Source: an uncultured Lachnospiraceae bacterium (GTDB lineage: Bacteria; Bacillota; Clostridia; Lachnospirales; Lachnospiraceae). From it: a stretch of DNA of 64,000 nucleotides. A model generated the notes under the pieces. That model made no database searches, was not told the origin of the DNA, and saw nothing but the letters and a program-made list of their open reading frames with translations. Position numbers and translations under genes: made by a program. The first letter of the stretch is position 1. Every line of letters begins with the position of its first letter. The stretch is taken from NCBI GenBank assembly GCA_947165025.1, contig CAMUYQ010000006.1, forward strand, positions 62,001-126,000, read 5' to 3'. Positions 8,864 through 16,889 of this stretch are shown in pieces.

Positions 8864-10456
8864 ATGATCTTCTTCGAATTGTACAGACAACTGGATATCC
8901 GCGTTTTCCAGACGATATCAGCTATTGACCCGGGATACGGATCATGCGCAAAGTACGTATTTGAAGGGGATTCCCTTATCCTTCTCGGAATGGATCATTC
9001 GGTCAGACTCGACATTTTGACCAAAGAAGTCAAGAAGGATTCGCCCATCAGAAACTGGGATATGGAGAGCGAGGCAGTCATGTGGTTTGCCGAGGATTCG
9101 GCAGAGGCCATGCTCATCCGTCTCATCAACGATGCATATCGCAAATGGTTCCAACTGGATATCAATATTTCCGACGAGTATTTTGCAATGGAGCTCGAGC
9201 AGGTCAATCAGATGCTTGCGGGCTATTCAATGCGTATCTTTTCGGACAACACGGGAATGTCCGTATTTAAGGACGACATCAAAAACGGTGATGAGTTCAC
9301 TTTTGAGCAGGCGATCGAGCTCATAATGGAAGTTGATGAGAACAGGATGGATGATGAAGGTATATCAAAGCTCATCAACGAAGCATTGTACCTTCGCAAG
9401 ATCGACAGATACGAAGAGGCGGCCGTACGTCTTGAGAAGGTCGTAAGATACATCGATCATACGCTTCCCATATACACACATACGGTATTCACGCTTGCCG
9501 AGACATACTATTTCATGGGCAATTACGACAGGGCAGTGATGCTCTACTACAGAGTCAATCTGCAGTTCATAGAGGACGAGGATGATTTTTACCTGCATCT
9601 GGGACATGCGCTCGTCGATGAGAAGATGAAGAAGTATGACAGGCATCTTAGGACATATTTCCATTCAAGGATCGACAGCGAATTTGCAGATACACACAGG
9701 CAGGCTGTTGCCGCTGCCAAAGCGAGTGTTTCCGATGTGTTTGAGGAATACGAGAAGACATGTCTTGATATGGGATGCAAGAAATATGCGCAGTTTAGAA
9801 ACCAGCTTCCCGCCGGTGCCGATGATATCGACGAGCTTGTGGAAGAGTACGATAAGCCTGAAGAGCGCGCAGCCGTGATCCACAAGCAGTATGAAGGGTT
9901 CGGATTAAAAGAGCCGAAGTCTTCTCCGGGATCCGACAAAGATACGCTGAGTGAGAGGCTGTCCGCGGCACTTGACCTTTACCTTACGGGCGAGTACCAG
10001 AAGGCTTTTGACATGTATTACAGGCTCGCTTCACAGGCTGACGAGGAGTCTGATTACTACACATGGATCAATCTTCAGCTTGGAAAACTGTACTGCTTCT
10101 TTGATGAACCTGCAAAAGCGTTCAGGACACTTCGGAAATGTAACCCGAACAGATTTGGGATCGTCTACAGGCTTGAGGATTACATGATACTGTTCCAGCA
10201 CGCGAGGATCGTCGCGGAGGATTTTGAGAGCGACGACAGGTTCAGGAAGCTCGTGCGCGGCAGGATGGATACTTATTATGCTCAATATGACCGGGAATAC
10301 AACAGCCTACTTGAGGACAGGAAGCTTATGAGAGCGTACAGAGTCTATGAAAAAGACTGTATCGATGATACGAGATTTGAACTGAGGAACATCCTGACCG
10401 AAGGCAAAGGAAAAAAGGACGGATTTTTCGCAAGATTCAGACGATCAGATAATTGA
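8864..10456 (+). CDS. TPR-repeat protein, function unknown
   Basis: 530 aa, soluble, acidic. Helical repeats typical of tetratricopeptide units are visible at about 165-255 (for example YEEAAVRLEKVVRYIDHTLP, then FTLAETYYFMGNYDRAVMLY) and again at about 365-430 (LSAALDLYLTGEYQKAFDMY). The first 150 residues form a separate domain that I do not recognise. There is no signal peptide or membrane helix, so it is probably a cytoplasmic scaffold. No in-frame start exists upstream of 8864 and no Shine-Dalgarno sequence precedes it; see the promoter entry. The next gene's promoter begins inside its stop codon region. Confidence 0.65.
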   Translation: MIFFELYRQLDIRVFQTISAIDPGYGSCAKYVFEGDSLILLGMDHSVRLDILTKEVKKDSPIRNWDMESEAVMWFAEDSAEAMLIRLINDAYRKWFQLDINISDEYFAMELEQVNQMLAGYSMRIFSDNTGMSVFKDDIKNGDEFTFEQAIELIMEVDENRMDDEGISKLINEALYLRKIDRYEEAAVRLEKVVRYIDHTLPIYTHTVFTLAETYYFMGNYDRAVMLYYRVNLQFIEDEDDFYLHLGHALVDEKMKKYDRHLRTYFHSRIDSEFADTHRQAVAAAKASVSDVFEEYEKTCLDMGCKKYAQFRNQLPAGADDIDELVEEYDKPEERAAVIHKQYEGFGLKEPKSSPGSDKDTLSERLSAALDLYLTGEYQKAFDMYYRLASQADEESDYYTWINLQLGKLYCFFDEPAKAFRTLRKCNPNRFGIVYRLEDYMILFQHARIVAEDFESDDRFRKLVRGRMDTYYAQYDREYNSLLEDRKLMRAYRVYEKDCIDDTRFELRNILTEGKGKKDGFFARFRRSDN

Positions 10457-10481
10457 TACCACTCTGATTGTATGGTAGAAT
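10453..10481 (+). promoter_or_regulatory. Predicted promoter of the SPFH/zinc-ribbon gene
   Basis: TTGATA at 10453-10458, which overlaps the previous stop codon, a 17-base spacer, and TAGAAT at 10476-10481 with an extended TGg in front. The start site would be near 10488. Confidence 0.6.
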
Positions 10482-10487
10482 GTTTAA

Positions 10488-10501
10488 GTCGGTTTTCCGA
10501 C
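10488..10501 (+). promoter_or_regulatory. 5'-end hairpin in the SPFH gene leader
   Basis: GTCGG (10488-10492), a TTTT loop and CCGAC (10497-10501) form a perfect 5-bp hairpin. It falls at the predicted mRNA 5' end, where such a stem could protect the message. The Shine-Dalgarno sequence AAGGAGG follows 12 bases later and stays free. Confidence 0.4.
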
Positions 10502-10527
10502 ACTTTATACTTAAGGAGGATTTCAGA

Positions 10528-11748
10528 ATGGGTTTAATTCAAGCTATTGCCGGTGCGGCGGGCGGAGCACTTGCCGACCAGTGGAAAGAGTTCTTTTACT
10601 GTGAAGCCATTCCCGCTGACGTTATCGTTCAGAGGGGTGAGAAGAAGATCGACGGAAAGCGTTCTTCAAACACAAAGGGTCATGACAACATCATCAGTAA
10701 CGGTTCGGTTATCGCGGTTGCGGACGGACAGTGCATGCTGATCGTTGAGCAGGGTAAGGTCGTTGACCTGTGCGCTGAGCCCGGTGAATATGTATACGAT
10801 ACATCAACAGAGCCGAGCATCTTCTACGGTAAGCTGTCTGATTCAATAGTTGAGACGTTCAAGCAGATCGGTAAGCGTTTCACTTTCGGCGGAGATACGG
10901 GTAAGGACCAGAGAGTTTACTACGTTAACACCAAGGAGATCCCCGGCAACAAGTACGGAACGGCTAATCCGGTTCCCTTCCGCGTTGTCGACAAGAACAT
11001 AGGACTTGATGTTGATATCACGATCCGCTGCCACGGTGAGTATTCATACAAGGTTGAGGATCCCATCCTGTTCTATACGAACGTTGCAGGTAACGTAACG
11101 GAAACATACAGAAGAGACGAGATAGAAGGACAGCTCAAGAGTGAGCTTCTTACAGCTCTTCAGCCCGCATTTGCAAAGATAAGCGATATGGGCATCAGAT
11201 ACAGCGCACTTCCCGGACATACCGAGGAAATGTCGGATGCACTCAATGAAGTACTGACCAAGAAGTGGAGAGAGCTTCGCGGTATTAAGATCGTATCATT
11301 CGGTGTCAGCTCCGTAACGGCTCCCGAAGATCAGGAGCAGATGATCAGAGATCTTCAGAAGGCAGCTGTTATGCGCGATCCGAGCATGGGTGCGGCAACT
11401 CTCGTAGGCGCTCAGGCGGATGCGATGAAGGCAGCAGCAAGCAATACATCGGCAGGCCCGATGATGGCATTTGCAGGAATGAACATGGCAGCAGGCGCGG
11501 GCGGAATGAACGCAAGCCAGCTCTATCAGATGGCAGGCGCGCAGCAGGCGGCAGCACCCGCTCAGGCAGCTCCGGCTCCGGCAGCAGCTCCCGCGGCAGG
11601 TTCATGGACATGCGAGTGCGGTTCGGTGAACACAGGCAAGTTCTGTGGCAACTGCGGCAAGCCGGCACCTTCGGCTGACTGGACGTGTGAATGCGGAACG
11701 GTCAATTCAGGCAAGTTCTGCAGTAACTGCGGTAAGCCCAGACCGTGA
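10528..11748 (+). CDS. SPFH-domain protein with two C-terminal zinc ribbons (YdjI-like)
   Basis: 406 aa, starting at the ATG at 10528 just after AAGGAGG. An upstream in-frame start at 10468 lies before the predicted transcript start. The N-terminal segment (MGLIQAIAGAAGGALADQW) and the 50-310 region match the SPFH 'virion core protein' family that includes Bacillus YdjI. An Ala/Met/Gly-rich linker at about 325-365 precedes two zinc ribbons, each with the pattern C-x-C-x8-C-x2-C (WTCECGSVNTGKFCGNCGKP and WTCECGTVNSGKFCSNCGKP). YdjI-type proteins are linked to membrane-stress systems; the role here is not known. It appears to be a single-gene unit, with its own promoter and terminator. Confidence 0.8.
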   Translation: MGLIQAIAGAAGGALADQWKEFFYCEAIPADVIVQRGEKKIDGKRSSNTKGHDNIISNGSVIAVADGQCMLIVEQGKVVDLCAEPGEYVYDTSTEPSIFYGKLSDSIVETFKQIGKRFTFGGDTGKDQRVYYVNTKEIPGNKYGTANPVPFRVVDKNIGLDVDITIRCHGEYSYKVEDPILFYTNVAGNVTETYRRDEIEGQLKSELLTALQPAFAKISDMGIRYSALPGHTEEMSDALNEVLTKKWRELRGIKIVSFGVSSVTAPEDQEQMIRDLQKAAVMRDPSMGAATLVGAQADAMKAAASNTSAGPMMAFAGMNMAAGAGGMNASQLYQMAGAQQAAAPAQAAPAPAAAPAAGSWTCECGSVNTGKFCGNCGKPAPSADWTCECGTVNSGKFCSNCGKPRP

Positions 11749-11771
11749 TCGCGGCATATGATCTTTGACGT

Positions 11772-11803
11772 AAATAAGTGCCCTGATCCAGGGCACTTAT
11801 TTA
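11772..11803 (+). terminator. Strong hairpin, rho-independent terminator, probably bidirectional
   Basis: AAATAAGTGCCCTG (11772-11785) pairs perfectly over 14 bp with 11789-11802 around an ATC loop. The 3' arm ends in TTT and the reverse strand also reads into T residues, so it could stop transcription from either side. It closes the SPFH gene. Confidence 0.8.
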
Positions 11804-11834
11804 ATATAATGACCAAAACGATGGGAGAATTATT

Positions 11835-13241
11835 ATGGAACAGTTTACAGCATTTTTAGGAAGCGTTGACGACTTTGTGTGGGGCGTGTGGCTGATCGTC
11901 CTGATCCTTGCGGTAGGCCTGTGGCTGACGATCCGCTCGGGCGGTATTCAGTTCAAAAAGCTCGGCCTTGCATTCAAGTTCGCATTCAAGAGCGATTCAT
12001 CGGGTGAAGGTGATGTATCATCATTCGGCGCGCTCTGTACGGCTCTTTCCGCAACGATCGGAACCGGTAACATAGTCGGTGTTGCAACCGCGATATGTGC
12101 AGGCGGTGCGGGAGCACTTTTCTGGATGTGGATCGCTGCACTTCTCGGAACCGCGACAAAATATGCGGAGTGTCTTCTCGCGACAAAGTTCAGGGTTGTA
12201 GCCGAAGACGGACATATCCTCGGCGGACCGTTCTACTATATCGAAAAAGGAATGGGTGAGAAATGGAAATGGCTTGCAAAGCTGTTTGCCGCTCTCGGCG
12301 TCGGTGCCGGTATTCTTGGTATCGGAACGATCACGCAGATCAACGGTATCACAAGTGCTGTAGAAAGTTTCTTTGATCCCGACAAGATTCATACAGTAGC
12401 GATATTTGGAGGCAATTATACGCTTGCCGTAGTGATAAGCGGTATCGCGGTAACACTTTTCGTTGCACTCGTTGTCATCGGTGGTATCAAGAGGATCACA
12501 AGTGTTTCAACCGTCATCGTTCCTTTCATGGCAGTGCTTTACATCATATCGGCCATCGTTATTCTTGTTTGCAACGCATCGACTATCCCAGCGGCATTCG
12601 TTGAGATATTCGAGAGCGCATTCGGTATGAGAGCGGTAGCGGGCGGTGCGCTCGGTGCAATGGTAACGGCAATGCAGAAAGGTATCGCAAGAGGTATCTT
12701 CTCAAATGAGGCAGGACTTGGTTCAGCACCTATAGCAGCATGTGCCGCAAAGGTAGATTCACCCGCGAAGCAGGGGCTCATCTCAATGACAGGTACTGTC
12801 ATTGATACACTGATCATCTGTACGATGACAGGTCTCTGTATCGTAACGACAGGTGCTCACAATGCAGCCGAGAGTCTCGGCCTTGAAGGAGCACAGGTTA
12901 CGAACTATGCATTTTCAAACGGACTTCCGGTTCCTTCGGCAGTCGGTTCTTTTATACTTATGATCTGCCTTATATTCTTTGCTTTCACGACGATCCTCGG
13001 ATGGGATTACTATTCGGAGAAATGTCTTGAGTATCTGGCAGGAGGAAACATGACTCCGGTCAAGATCTACAGATGGCTTTATATCCTTGCAGTATTTATC
13101 GGTCCGTTCCTTACAGTTTCGTTTGTATGGACGTTCGCCGATATATTCAACGGACTCATGGCTGTACCGAACCTTATAGCACTGTTCGCACTCGGAGGTG
13201 TTGTGGCTGCAGAGACTAAACTCTATTTTGAAAAGAAGTAA
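11835..13241 (+). CDS. Sodium:alanine symporter (AGCS family)
   Basis: 468 aa, about eleven membrane helices. Family signatures are clear: FGALCTALSATIGTGNIVGV (about 56-75), GALFWMWIAALLGTATKYAE (about 87-106), and GIARGIFSNEAGLGSAPIAA (about 282-301). The protein imports alanine or glycine with sodium ions. GGGAG lies at Shine-Dalgarno distance from the ATG. A TATAAT at 11805-11810 sits just past the upstream terminator, but its -35 position is poor, so promoter assignment is open. The downstream gene follows 27 bases later and may be co-transcribed. Confidence 0.9.
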   Translation: MEQFTAFLGSVDDFVWGVWLIVLILAVGLWLTIRSGGIQFKKLGLAFKFAFKSDSSGEGDVSSFGALCTALSATIGTGNIVGVATAICAGGAGALFWMWIAALLGTATKYAECLLATKFRVVAEDGHILGGPFYYIEKGMGEKWKWLAKLFAALGVGAGILGIGTITQINGITSAVESFFDPDKIHTVAIFGGNYTLAVVISGIAVTLFVALVVIGGIKRITSVSTVIVPFMAVLYIISAIVILVCNASTIPAAFVEIFESAFGMRAVAGGALGAMVTAMQKGIARGIFSNEAGLGSAPIAACAAKVDSPAKQGLISMTGTVIDTLIICTMTGLCIVTTGAHNAAESLGLEGAQVTNYAFSNGLPVPSAVGSFILMICLIFFAFTTILGWDYYSEKCLEYLAGGNMTPVKIYRWLYILAVFIGPFLTVSFVWTFADIFNGLMAVPNLIALFALGGVVAAETKLYFEKK

Positions 13242-13268
13242 CGTTTACCGGAAAAGGAGATACGTAAC

Positions 13269-13784
13269 ATGGCTCTGTCTGTAAATGATATTGATGTAAG
13301 AAAGTTCTATGAATCGGTAGTTGCATTCGAAGAAAGTGATGAGGCAAAGGAGTTTTACTATACGATCATGGACACTCCGACCGGCAGAAAGAACAAGAGC
13401 GGGAGCGACGAGACCGTAAGGGACAGGATCCTCAAAGCCTACGCGATGCTCTTCTGCGAGGATGCGAATCTTGAATCCGGAGAAAAGGCCGGAGTCGATG
13501 AGGTTGCAGACACCGCGGACAGACTCTATATCGGCGGGGCGGGATATGATCCCGAACACTGGTATCGCATGAAATACCATTTTCCCGTTATAGACGATGA
13601 CAACTATGACAGGTTTGCGGCACTTGTTCTTGCGGACATGAACTCGGGACCGCTTCACGATGCGGCTGTAAATGACGGTGAGACTCTTCTCGTCGGTGAA
13701 CCCGATCCTCTCCACATGACACCGGAGCAGCGCAGGACGCAGTCACTCAAGGCAGTTTCCCTGCCGAAGGGAGGTGCGCAGTGA
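13269..13784 (+). CDS. Hypothetical soluble protein
   Basis: 171 aa, acidic, no signal peptide or membrane helix. I do not recognise a family. The first 75 residues read as helices (VRKFYESVVAFEESDEAKEF). The later part contains GGAGYDPEHWYRMKYHFPV and ends in a polar tail (TPEQRRTQSLKAV). It has a Shine-Dalgarno sequence (AAAGGAG) and overlaps the response-regulator gene by 4 bases (GTGA), so the two are translated together. The coupling suggests a partner or target of that regulator (inference). Confidence 0.65.
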   Translation: MALSVNDIDVRKFYESVVAFEESDEAKEFYYTIMDTPTGRKNKSGSDETVRDRILKAYAMLFCEDANLESGEKAGVDEVADTADRLYIGGAGYDPEHWYRMKYHFPVIDDDNYDRFAALVLADMNSGPLHDAAVNDGETLLVGEPDPLHMTPEQRRTQSLKAVSLPKGGAQ

Positions 13785-14599
13785 ACATACTTGCAGTAGA
13801 TTCCAACAAGGCAGCTCTTGACAGTCTGAAGGACATGCTTGAAAAATCATCTGCCGCACATTCGGTCAGCTATTTTCAGGACCCGCTCGCGGCCCTTGCA
13901 AAAGCGCGAGAAGAGGAGATGGATGTTGCGTTTCTCGAGGTGAACATGCCGGAACTTAACGGGATCGATCTCGGGAAATACTTGAAGGAACTGAACCCGT
14001 ACATCAACCTGATATATGTTTCTGATGATACTCAGAAGGCTTTTGAGGCTCTTCAGATCCATGCAAGCGGATTTGTGAAAAAAACCGGGGATAAAAGCGC
14101 GATCGATGATGAGATGGATACGTTGCGTTATCCCGAGATCCGCAAGAAGATAAAGAGGGTGTTTGCGCAGACATTCGGAAACTTTGAATTCTTCGTTGAC
14201 GGAAAGCCCATTGAGTTCAAGTATACGAGAACAAAAGAGATCATCGCGATCCTTATAAACAACAAGGGTGCGCAGACGACAAACGGTGAGATAATCGCCT
14301 CCCTTTGGGAGGATGATGCCGATCCGGAAAAGAAGATATCCTACCTTAGCAACCTCCGTCAGGATCTTGTCAATACGTTCGCGAAGCTGAAGCTTGACGG
14401 GATCATCATGAAGAAGAGGGGCAGCATGGCCATCGCAAAGGACAGGATCGAATGTGACCTTTACGACTGGCTTGAGAAGAAGGATGATTCAAAATACAAA
14501 TATCTCGGCGATTACATGAACCAGTACAGCTGGGCTGAGTTCATGCATGCGGAACTTGATGAACTCTCGTACGGAGATGAGGACTGGGACGAGGATTAA
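13781..14599 (+). CDS. Atypical response regulator: pseudo-receiver plus winged-helix DNA-binding domain
   Basis: 272 aa, GTG start inside the previous stop with GGGAGG upstream. Residues 1-115 form a receiver domain (MNILAVDSNKAALDSL). The phosphoacceptor position is Glu53 (AFLEVNMPELNG) instead of Asp, and the acidic pocket has Asp7-Ser8 where two acids are usual. Glu at this site can mimic phosphorylation, so the protein may be permanently active or respond to something else. Residues about 130-230 look like an OmpR/SARP winged helix (FEFFVDGKPIEFKYTRTKEI). The tail is very acidic. No histidine kinase gene is nearby. It precedes the clostripain-like protease gene by 26 bases. Confidence 0.75.
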   Translation: MNILAVDSNKAALDSLKDMLEKSSAAHSVSYFQDPLAALAKAREEEMDVAFLEVNMPELNGIDLGKYLKELNPYINLIYVSDDTQKAFEALQIHASGFVKKTGDKSAIDDEMDTLRYPEIRKKIKRVFAQTFGNFEFFVDGKPIEFKYTRTKEIIAILINNKGAQTTNGEIIASLWEDDADPEKKISYLSNLRQDLVNTFAKLKLDGIIMKKRGSMAIAKDRIECDLYDWLEKKDDSKYKYLGDYMNQYSWAEFMHAELDELSYGDEDWDED

Positions 14600-14625
14600 A
14601 CCTGAAAGGATGTTTTTTTTACCAA

Positions 14626-16824
14626 ATGAAATTACAAAAGGACAACAGAGGAAAAACATGGCTTATAATCACGCTTTCGATCGTGGGAGCTCTTATTGCC
14701 ATCATCCTGATATTCGTTATCGGAGTAGCTCTTTCAAGTAATGACGAGGCGGCTGATGCGGCAACCGAGCAGACAGAGGAGACGTTTGCAGATGACATTG
14801 ACTATGAAGATGAAGAACAGTCGTATGAACTGTCTGATGAAGAAGCAATAGCGCAAACGGGTGCGGACGGAACCTGGACGATCATGATCCACATGTGCGG
14901 ATCCGATCTTGAGAGTGACGGCTGTTCCGGAACATATAACATGGCAGAGATTCTATGGGGCGAGCCTTCCGATAAGGTCAATGTGGTTGTTCAGACGGGT
15001 GGCTCCAAGAAATGGAACGAGGAAGGCTATATAGAAAACCTTGAAAACTGTGACGATATCGCCAACGACAGTCTCGGATACTACAGACTGACAGACGGAA
15101 AGGTCATCCTTGAGAAATCGGAACCTCTTGCTTCGATGGGTGAGCCGGATACACTCAGCAGTTTCATAAAGTGGGGCGCAGAAAAATATCCCGCAGACAA
15201 ATACATGCTGATCTTATGGGATCACGGCGGCGGAACAACAGGCGGTGTTTGCTATGACGAACTGTATGAGGATGACAGACTGACCCTTCCCGAGATCCGG
15301 AAGGCACTTGATGATGCTGATGTTCCTTTTGAAAATATCACGTTTGACGCATGTCTGATGGCAACACTTGAGACTGCCGAGACGTTGCAGGGGTACGCGC
15401 ATTACATGACCGCTTCCGAAGAGATCGTTCCCGGAGCAGGTATAGCATATACGGAGTTCATACAGTATCTGAACGAAAATCCCGGATCTGACGGTTATGA
15501 ACTCGGAAAGGTCGTCGTTGATGCATATAATGAAAGATATGTCGGTACCGGAAAAGAAGATATGGTCACGATGTCCGTTACCGATCTGACCAAGCTTCCC
15601 GCAGTTTCCTCGGCATACAGAAACCTCTCCGGACAGTTCCTTATCTCCACTCAGGATGCTGATAAGCTGAACAGGATACAGCAGGGAGCCGGTAAGGCAG
15701 AAAACTACGGCGGAAACAATGATGCAGAAGGATACACCAATCTCGTTGATCTCAAAGGTCTTGTTGAAAATACAAAATCTGCGGTAGATGCCGATAAGGC
15801 AGAGGCCGTAACAGATGCTCTCGAACAGGCTGTCCTTTACGAACGACACGGTGACGGACGAATGCATTCAAACGGCATGTCGGTGTTCTATCCGCTGCAG
15901 ATGGATGAGGATACCGTAGAGAAATACAAAAACAGTACGAACGATGTTCCTTTTGCCGGATACATGACCGCTCTTTGCGGAGAATGGGATGAGAAAGCCT
16001 GGGAAGAAGCATGGAAGGAAACGGCGTCTCAGACGATCGCTGCCGGAAAATACGACAGTTACTTTAACGGTGGCCAGCAGGTTTCACTTGATTATACACC
16101 GTTCGATCCGGATGCTCTCACTGAAACGGTTGGAGATCTTAAGCCCGTACAAAAAGGCAATTACAAGATAGAAGCGAAACAGGTGCTTGAAGATACCGGA
16201 GAACTGAAACTGAAGATAACCTCTGGCCTTGAGGCGGTCACATCGGTCTGCTTTGAGATCGTACTGCTGGGTGATGATGGGGACTCGTTCCTGTACCTTG
16301 GTTCGGATAATACACTCGAGTGTGACTACAACACCGGGGAGTTCAAGGATATGTACAGCGGAAGCTGGATGACGATCGGAGACGAGTATGTATGTGCATA
16401 TCTGACTGAAGAAGGTGAAGGCTACAATCTTTACACTATCCCTGTCAAACTCAATGGGAAGGAAATGTTCTTAAAGTCCAGGTATGATTCCAATACGGGA
16501 AAATACAAGATACTCGGAGCATACGAGGGATTTGACAGCGAGACCGGTCAGGGCGGAAGAGATGTTCAGACTCTTAAGGCAGGAGATAAGGTAACGTTTA
16601 TGTTCATGGCACAGGGGTCCGGTGAAAATACCGAACCTGAATGGGTTGACAGTGAGACGATCACATGGAGCGACAGTACCATCATGGAAGATGTACAGCT
16701 TAATGACTGCTCGATCGGGTATATTTTCACGATCACCGACATGTTCGGAAACGAAACTTCGATGAATCCCGTTATGGTGGATATCAAGGACGGAAAGATG
16801 TCATATTATGAGCCCGAGTCTTGA
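14626..16824 (+). CDS. Clostripain-family (C11) cysteine peptidase, membrane-anchored
   Basis: 732 aa. One N-terminal helix at about 12-36 anchors the protein with the bulk outside. A short acidic linker follows. The C11 peptidase domain begins TWTIMIHMCGSDLESDG (about 84-100). The catalytic dyad is His200 in LILWDHGGGTTGG and Cys243 in FDACLMATLE. The C-terminal third, about 470-732, has no motif I recognise and may be beta-rich. Clostripain relatives cleave after Arg or Lys and are often activated by autocleavage. AAAGGA precedes the start. It could be regulated by the atypical response regulator encoded just upstream (inference). Confidence 0.85.
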   Translation: MKLQKDNRGKTWLIITLSIVGALIAIILIFVIGVALSSNDEAADAATEQTEETFADDIDYEDEEQSYELSDEEAIAQTGADGTWTIMIHMCGSDLESDGCSGTYNMAEILWGEPSDKVNVVVQTGGSKKWNEEGYIENLENCDDIANDSLGYYRLTDGKVILEKSEPLASMGEPDTLSSFIKWGAEKYPADKYMLILWDHGGGTTGGVCYDELYEDDRLTLPEIRKALDDADVPFENITFDACLMATLETAETLQGYAHYMTASEEIVPGAGIAYTEFIQYLNENPGSDGYELGKVVVDAYNERYVGTGKEDMVTMSVTDLTKLPAVSSAYRNLSGQFLISTQDADKLNRIQQGAGKAENYGGNNDAEGYTNLVDLKGLVENTKSAVDADKAEAVTDALEQAVLYERHGDGRMHSNGMSVFYPLQMDEDTVEKYKNSTNDVPFAGYMTALCGEWDEKAWEEAWKETASQTIAAGKYDSYFNGGQQVSLDYTPFDPDALTETVGDLKPVQKGNYKIEAKQVLEDTGELKLKITSGLEAVTSVCFEIVLLGDDGDSFLYLGSDNTLECDYNTGEFKDMYSGSWMTIGDEYVCAYLTEEGEGYNLYTIPVKLNGKEMFLKSRYDSNTGKYKILGAYEGFDSETGQGGRDVQTLKAGDKVTFMFMAQGSGENTEPEWVDSETITWSDSTIMEDVQLNDCSIGYIFTITDMFGNETSMNPVMVDIKDGKMSYYEPES

Positions 16825-16848
16825 TTTTTTGCGGCTGTAATTTATAAT
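16821..16848 (+). promoter_or_regulatory. Predicted promoter of the OFA transporter gene
   Basis: TTGATT at 16821-16826 overlaps the protease stop codon; a 16-base spacer leads to a perfect TATAAT at 16843-16848. The predicted leader is about 35 bases. Confidence 0.65.
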
Positions 16849-16889
16849 GTATGTGTTTGTAAATTCACGGATAAAAGAGAGGTAACATC

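Noticed and set aside
11805..11810. TATAAT before the alanine symporter gene as a promoter
   Set aside because: The -35 position falls inside the terminator stem with no match; TTGACG at 11765 is too far away.
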